From the NCBI RefSeq assembly GCF_022414595.1, contig NZ_JADWYO010000031.1, positions 1-64,000 on the forward strand: a stretch of DNA of 64,000 bases, written 5' to 3'. Under the pieces are notes generated by a model. That model saw only the letters and a list, made by a program, of their open reading frames with translations, had not been told where the DNA came from and ran no database searches. Below, piece by piece: positions 60,646-64,000 of the stretch (the first letter of the stretch is position 1; each line of letters begins with the position of its first letter). The stretch comes from Streptomyces sp. MUM 203J. Its GTDB lineage: Bacteria > Actinomycetota > Actinomycetes > Streptomycetales > Streptomycetaceae. The position numbers and the translations under genes are program-made.

Positions 60646-61323
60646 ATGGACACGGGGAGGGATCCGGACGGGCGGCGGGGGCGCTGGTCGCTGGTGGTGC
60701 CGCTGAAGCCGCTGGGCGCGGCGAAGACCCGGCTGGCTGGCGCGTTCGGCGCCACCGAGCGGCGTGCGCTGGCACTGGCGTTCGCGCTGGACACGGTGGC
60801 GGCGGCGCTGACCTGCGGAGCGGTACGGGATGTGGTGGTCGTCACGGACGACCGGGAGGCGGCGGGGGCACTGACGGGGCTGGGTGCCCGTGTGGTGCCG
60901 GACCGCCCCGGCGCGGGCCTCAACGCGGCGCTGGCGTATGGCGCGGCGATGGCGCGGGCACGGCGGCCGGGGGCGGCGGTGGCGACGCTGAATGCGGACC
61001 TTCCGGCGCTGCGGGCGGCGGAACTGGCGCGGGTGCTGACAGCGGCGGGGCGTTTTCCGCGGGCCTTTCTGGCGGATGCGGCCGATATCGGTACGACGTT
61101 TCTGTCGGCTCGCCCGGGAATTGAATTGCACCCGGCTTTCGGGGGTGCGTCACGGGTGCGGCATTTGTCGTCGGGAGCGGCGGAGATCCGGCTGCACGGG
61201 GTCCCGTCCGTGCGCCGGGACGTGGACACGGCCACGGACCTGCGGGCCGCGCTGGCGCTGGGGGTGGGGGTCCGGACGTCGGCCCGCCTCGGTGCCGGGG
61301 CCGGGGCCTGGGACGGGCGGTAG
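60646..61323 (+). CDS. cofC: 2-phospho-L-lactate (PEP) guanylyltransferase CofC/FbiD
   Basis: A 225-residue nucleotidyltransferase for coenzyme F420. WSLVVPLKPLGAAKTRLAG and the later LNADLPAL (a divalent-metal site) and FLADAADIGTT match CofC. In actinobacteria the FbiD type uses phosphoenolpyruvate. It is divergent from plsC. Confidence 0.92.
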   Translation: MDTGRDPDGRRGRWSLVVPLKPLGAAKTRLAGAFGATERRALALAFALDTVAAALTCGAVRDVVVVTDDREAAGALTGLGARVVPDRPGAGLNAALAYGAAMARARRPGAAVATLNADLPALRAAELARVLTAAGRFPRAFLADAADIGTTFLSARPGIELHPAFGGASRVRHLSSGAAEIRLHGVPSVRRDVDTATDLRAALALGVGVRTSARLGAGAGAWDGR

Positions 61324-61332
61324 GGTGCGGGT

Positions 61333-61536
61333 ATGCAGGCGACCGCGTACACGTACGACCCAGAGACCCGCAGCGGGAGTGTGCTGCTGGACGACGGCAC
61401 CCCGGTGGAGTTCGGCGCGGAGGCGTTCGACGCGGGCGGTCTGCTGCTGCTGCGCCCGGGGCAGCGGGTGCGGATCGAGACGGAGGGCGAGGCGGGGCCG
61501 CCGCGGATCACGCTGGTGACACTGCAGACGCTCTGA
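61333..61536 (+). CDS. Small OB-fold-like protein (cold-shock-like)
   Basis: A 67-residue protein (MQATAYTYDPETRSGSVLLD...) with the strand pattern of a cold-shock/S1-type fold, but without the RNP motifs of CspA. It starts 9 bp after cofC, so the two are probably co-transcribed. Conserved in Streptomyces; function unknown. Confidence 0.82.
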   Translation: MQATAYTYDPETRSGSVLLDDGTPVEFGAEAFDAGGLLLLRPGQRVRIETEGEAGPPRITLVTLQTL

Positions 61537-61598
61537 AGCGGGCCGCCCGGAGCGGTCCGGGCCTGGCGCCGCCGGCGCCGCACACCGCCACAACACAC

Positions 61599-61635
61599 CG
61601 CGGGCCGGGCTCCCTGAGGGGAGTCCGGCCCCGCG
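61599..61635. terminator. Hairpin between converging cofC operon and hup
   Basis: A stem of about 13 bp (GGGCCGGGCTCCC with GGGAGTCCGGCCC) around loop TGAG, with one bulge and closing CG pairs. It lies after both stops. Confidence 0.75.
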
Positions 61636-61676
61636 TGTGAGTGGCTCGGTGCCGCCGCGCCGCTTACGCGCTGGTG

Positions 61677-62288
61677 CTACTTCTTGCGTGCGGTGGCCTT
61701 CTTGGCCGCCGTCTTGCGCGCCGTGGTCTTCTTCGCGGGCGCCTTCTTCGCCGTGGTCTTCTTGGCCGGCGCGGTCTTCTTCGCCGTGGTCTTCTTGGCC
61801 GCGGCGGTGGTCTTGGCCGCCGTCTTCTTGGCGGTGGTCTTCTTGGCGGTGGTCTTCTTCGCCGTCACCTTCTTGGCGGGTGCCGCCTTCTTCGCCGCCG
61901 CCTTCTTGGCCGTGGCCTTCTTCGCCGCGGCCTTCTTCACCGTCGCCTTGCCGCCGGTGAGGCTGCCCTTGGGGGCCTTCTTGACGGAGACCTCGCCCGC
62001 CTTGGGCAGCCGCTTGGAGCCGCTGACCAGGTCCTTGAAGCCCTGACCGGCACGGAAGCGCGGAACGGAGGTCTTCTTGACCCGGACGCGCTCGCCGGTC
62101 TGCGGGTTGCGGGCGTAGCGGGCCGGACGCTCGACCTTCTCGAACGATCCGAAACCGGTGACCGAGACCCGGTCGCCTGCGACGACGGCGCGGACGATGG
62201 CGTCCAGCACCGCGTCGACGGCGTCGGCGGCCTGCTGGCGGCCACCCATCTTGTCGGCAATCGCTTCTACGAGCTGCGCCTTGTTCAC
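61677..62288 (-). CDS. hup: Histone-like DNA-binding protein HupS
   Basis: A 203-residue HU with the standard HU domain at 1-93 ([29 protein letters not shown]) and a 100-residue tail of [11 protein letters not shown] repeats, as in HupS of Streptomyces. It compacts spore DNA. The lysine tail is long in repeats, which makes length variation likely. Confidence 0.95.
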   Translation of the reverse strand: MNKAQLVEAIADKMGGRQQAADAVDAVLDAIVRAVVAGDRVSVTGFGSFEKVERPARYARNPQTGERVRVKKTSVPRFRAGQGFKDLVSGSKRLPKAGEVSVKKAPKGSLTGGKATVKKAAAKKATAKKAAAKKAAPAKKVTAKKTTAKKTTAKKTAAKTTAAAKKTTAKKTAPAKKTTAKKAPAKKTTARKTAAKKATARKK

Positions 62289-62430
62289 GTCTTCCCCTTC
62301 GGAGACATTGCCGGAACGAAAGTGTTCAAGCTTTTTCGCACGTTAGGCAGATATATACCGCAAATCAAACACGAAACGGGCTAATCACCCTTGTGCCGCA
62401 ACGCAGTACGCTGCCGAGCACATCGGATGG

Positions 62431-62658
62431 TCAGTCCCCTTCAGGGAATCGGCCCTCGTCGAGGTCCTTCATCAACCGGTCGAGACGCCTTGCCGCGTCC
62501 GCGAGATCGTGCTTCGCCGCTGCCGTGACGACCAGCAGCTTCCGGGACAGCGCCATCCTTACGCCCTCCGGGACTTGCAGTGTGCGCACTCGGGCGTGCG
62601 CTTCTTTCAGCCGGGCTGCGACGGCCTCGTAGAGTTCGAGTTGGCTGTCGCGTTCCAT
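62431..62658 (-). CDS. Small helical protein of unknown function
   Basis: A 75-residue all-helical protein (MERDSQLELYEAVAARLKEA...), conserved as a neighbour of hup in Streptomyces by my recollection. Ends EGRFPEGD. No motif known. Confidence 0.72.
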   Translation of the reverse strand: MERDSQLELYEAVAARLKEAHARVRTLQVPEGVRMALSRKLLVVTAAAKHDLADAARRLDRLMKDLDEGRFPEGD

Positions 62659-63041
62659 GCGCCGATTGTGCCATCTGGGGCGAGTTGTCGCCTCCGTAGG
62701 GGGTAACTGGCGTCTGCGGGAAGGGGTTGCGGGCTCAGCGCGAGAAGCTTCCTCCGGTACCCGGCGAATGCCCAACTACCTGCGGCGCAAACCATTTTGG
62801 CCCCTTCGGGGGACGGGTGCGGCAGGGGTGCGAGGGGGTCTCGGGATTGGTCGGCCGACATCAGCCGGATGGCCGCCCTGCCGTCGTGCGGGCGTCGCCC
62901 GGGAGCCCGCAAAGGGCGGTTTCACGCCACCGGTCCGGGGTGCCGGTCCTCGGTACGCCCGTGGCGCCACGGCATGACGATGCCCCCGGCCGGAAGGTCG
63001 GCCGGGGGCACGGTGGACCGTCGGGTGGGACGGCTCCGGGG
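62659..63041. other. 383-bp region downstream of leuD
   Basis: It contains the leuD terminator at 62981-63010 and the promoter of the small gene ending at 62431. No other gene or repeat is evident. Confidence 0.5.
62981..63010 (-). terminator. Terminator of leuCD
   Basis: TGCCCCCGGCC, 8-nt loop, GGCCGGGGGCA: an 11-bp perfect stem about 30 bp past the leuD stop. Confidence 0.85.
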
Positions 63042-63635
63042 TCAGAGCGGGAGCGTGCGCGGCTTGTGTGAGGGCCGCCCGGCCTCGTACGCGGCGATGT
63101 CCGCCTCGTTCTGGAGCGTGATGCTGATGTCGTCCAGGCCGTTCAGCAGCCGCCAGCGGGCGTTCTCGTCGAGCTCGAAGTCCGCGGTGACGCCGTCCGC
63201 GCGGACCTGGCGGTTCTCCAGGTCGACGGTGATCTCGGCGGTCGGGTCGGCTTCGGTCAGCTCCCACAGCGCGTCGACCGTCTTCTGGTCGAGGACTACC
63301 GTGAGCAGGCCGTTCTTCAGCGAGTTGCCGCGGAAGATGTCAGCGAAGCGGGACGAGACGACGGCTTTGAACCCGTAGTTCTGCAGGGCCCAGACCGCGT
63401 GCTCGCGGGAGGAGCCGGTGCCGAAGTCGGGTCCGGCGACCAGGACCGTGGCGCCCTGCCGCTCGGGGCGGTTGAGCACGAACTCGGGGTCCTTGCGCCA
63501 GGCCTCGAAGAGCCCGTCCTCGAACCCGTCGCGGGTGACCTTCTTGAGCCAGTGGGCGGGGATGATCTGGTCGGTGTCGACGTTGCTGCGGCGCAGCGGA
63601 ACGGCGCGGCCGGTGTGGGTGGTGAAAGCTTCCAT
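63042..63635 (-). CDS. leuD: 3-isopropylmalate dehydratase small subunit
   Basis: A 197-residue LeuD, which with LeuC isomerises isopropylmalate in leucine synthesis. Motifs are [13 protein letters not shown] and [14 protein letters not shown]. It follows leuC by 8 bp on the same strand. Confidence 0.96.
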   Translation of the reverse strand: MEAFTTHTGRAVPLRRSNVDTDQIIPAHWLKKVTRDGFEDGLFEAWRKDPEFVLNRPERQGATVLVAGPDFGTGSSREHAVWALQNYGFKAVVSSRFADIFRGNSLKNGLLTVVLDQKTVDALWELTEADPTAEITVDLENRQVRADGVTADFELDENARWRLLNGLDDISITLQNEADIAAYEAGRPSHKPRTLPL

Positions 63636-63643
63636 GGCTGTTC

Positions 63644-64000
63644 TCAGACCCCCGCGGGAGTGGTGGCGTCGGCGGTGGACAGGTCGGCGGGCGAGGCCAG
63701 GCGGCCCAGGACCGCGGTGGCGGCGGCGACCTGCGGCGACACGAGGTGGGTACGGCCGCCCTTGCCCTGCCGGCCCTCGAAGTTGCGGTTGGAGGTGGAC
63801 GCGGAGCGCTCACCGGGGGCCAGTTGGTCGGGGTTCATGCCCAGGCACATGGAACAGCCCGCGTGCCGCCATTCGGCGCCCGCGGCCTTGAACACCTGGT
63901 CCAGGCCCTCGTCGACGGCCTGGAGGCCGACCCGGACGGAGCCGGGGACGACCAGCATCCGCAGGCCGTCCGCGACGCTCCGGCCGCGCAGCACGTCGGC
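63644..64000 (-). CDS. leuC: 3-isopropylmalate dehydratase large subunit (3' part)
   Basis: The last 118 codons of LeuC, cut by the window end. The iron-sulfur cysteines appear in [12 protein letters not shown], and the substrate segment is [20 protein letters not shown]. The rest lies beyond base 64000. Confidence 0.95.
   Translation of the reverse strand, partial: ADVLRGRSVADGLRMLVVPGSVRVGLQAVDEGLDQVFKAAGAEWRHAGCSMCLGMNPDQLAPGERSASTSNRNFEGRQGKGGRTHLVSPQVAAATAVLGRLASPADLSTADATTPAGV

Noticed and set aside
61677-61970. CRISPR- or repeat-like pattern of CTTCTTGGC units
   Set aside because: These are codon repeats for the Lys/Ala-rich tail of HupS, without spacers.

Overview
The window is chromosomal DNA from a Streptomyces. 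The evidence is the very high GC, the sporulation genes whiG and nsdA, four tandem type I signal peptidase genes (sipW-Z), the amtB-glnK-glnD nitrogen operon, glcP next to smc, and a HupS-type histone-like protein with a lysine-rich tail. Gene order matches the conserved whiG to leuCD core of Streptomyces chromosomes as I know it. Most genes are housekeeping genes on the minus strand. No tRNA, rRNA or CRISPR array was seen.

Layout. 1-3001: TetR regulator, whiG, dprA. 3059-9765: comM (yifB), cut in two by a 5.1-kb element. 9765-11138: yraN, a DUF2469 gene and a NUDIX gene. 11140-17854: sipZ, sipY, sipX, sipW, rplS, trmD, rimM, KH protein, rpsP. 18049-20061: SprT-like protein and a methyltransferase. 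20098-28179: ftsH, ffh, then glnD-glnK-amtB behind a GlnR-type operator. 28561-32530: nsdA, a primase-polymerase-like gene, ftsY. 32613-40319: NCS1 permease, glcP, smc, a small coiled-coil protein, acylphosphatase. 40506-44556: secreted CAP protein followed by an accessory patch (DUF4291, four coupled small genes, XRE regulator, GntR remnant). 44721-54533: HxlR regulator, mutM, rnc, rpmF, YceD-like gene, a coiled-coil protein, coaD, rsmD, recG, DAK2-domain protein. 54796-64000: rpmB, thiD-thiL, Lrp-like protein, ddl, gpsA-plsC, cofC, hup, leuD and the 3' part of leuC.

The most notable feature is the element at about 3975-9073. It splits comM one codon before the sequence encoding the P-loop region. 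Joining 9074 to 3974 restores an in-frame 535-residue ComM with no bases added or lost. The element carries three overlapping plus-strand genes: an intact tyrosine recombinase, a small XRE-type protein, and an 810-residue protein with eight four-cysteine zinc sites followed by a recombinase-like domain whose catalytic tyrosine position is tryptophan. Two minus-strand cargo genes follow, a basic 141-residue protein and a GNAT-like protein. I see no target duplication. Whether the element excises and restores comM is untested.

A second accessory module lies at 42542-44381: four very small genes joined by three successive GTGA stop/start overlaps, divergent from an XRE-type regulator, with repeated GGGAC...GGCC half-sites between them.
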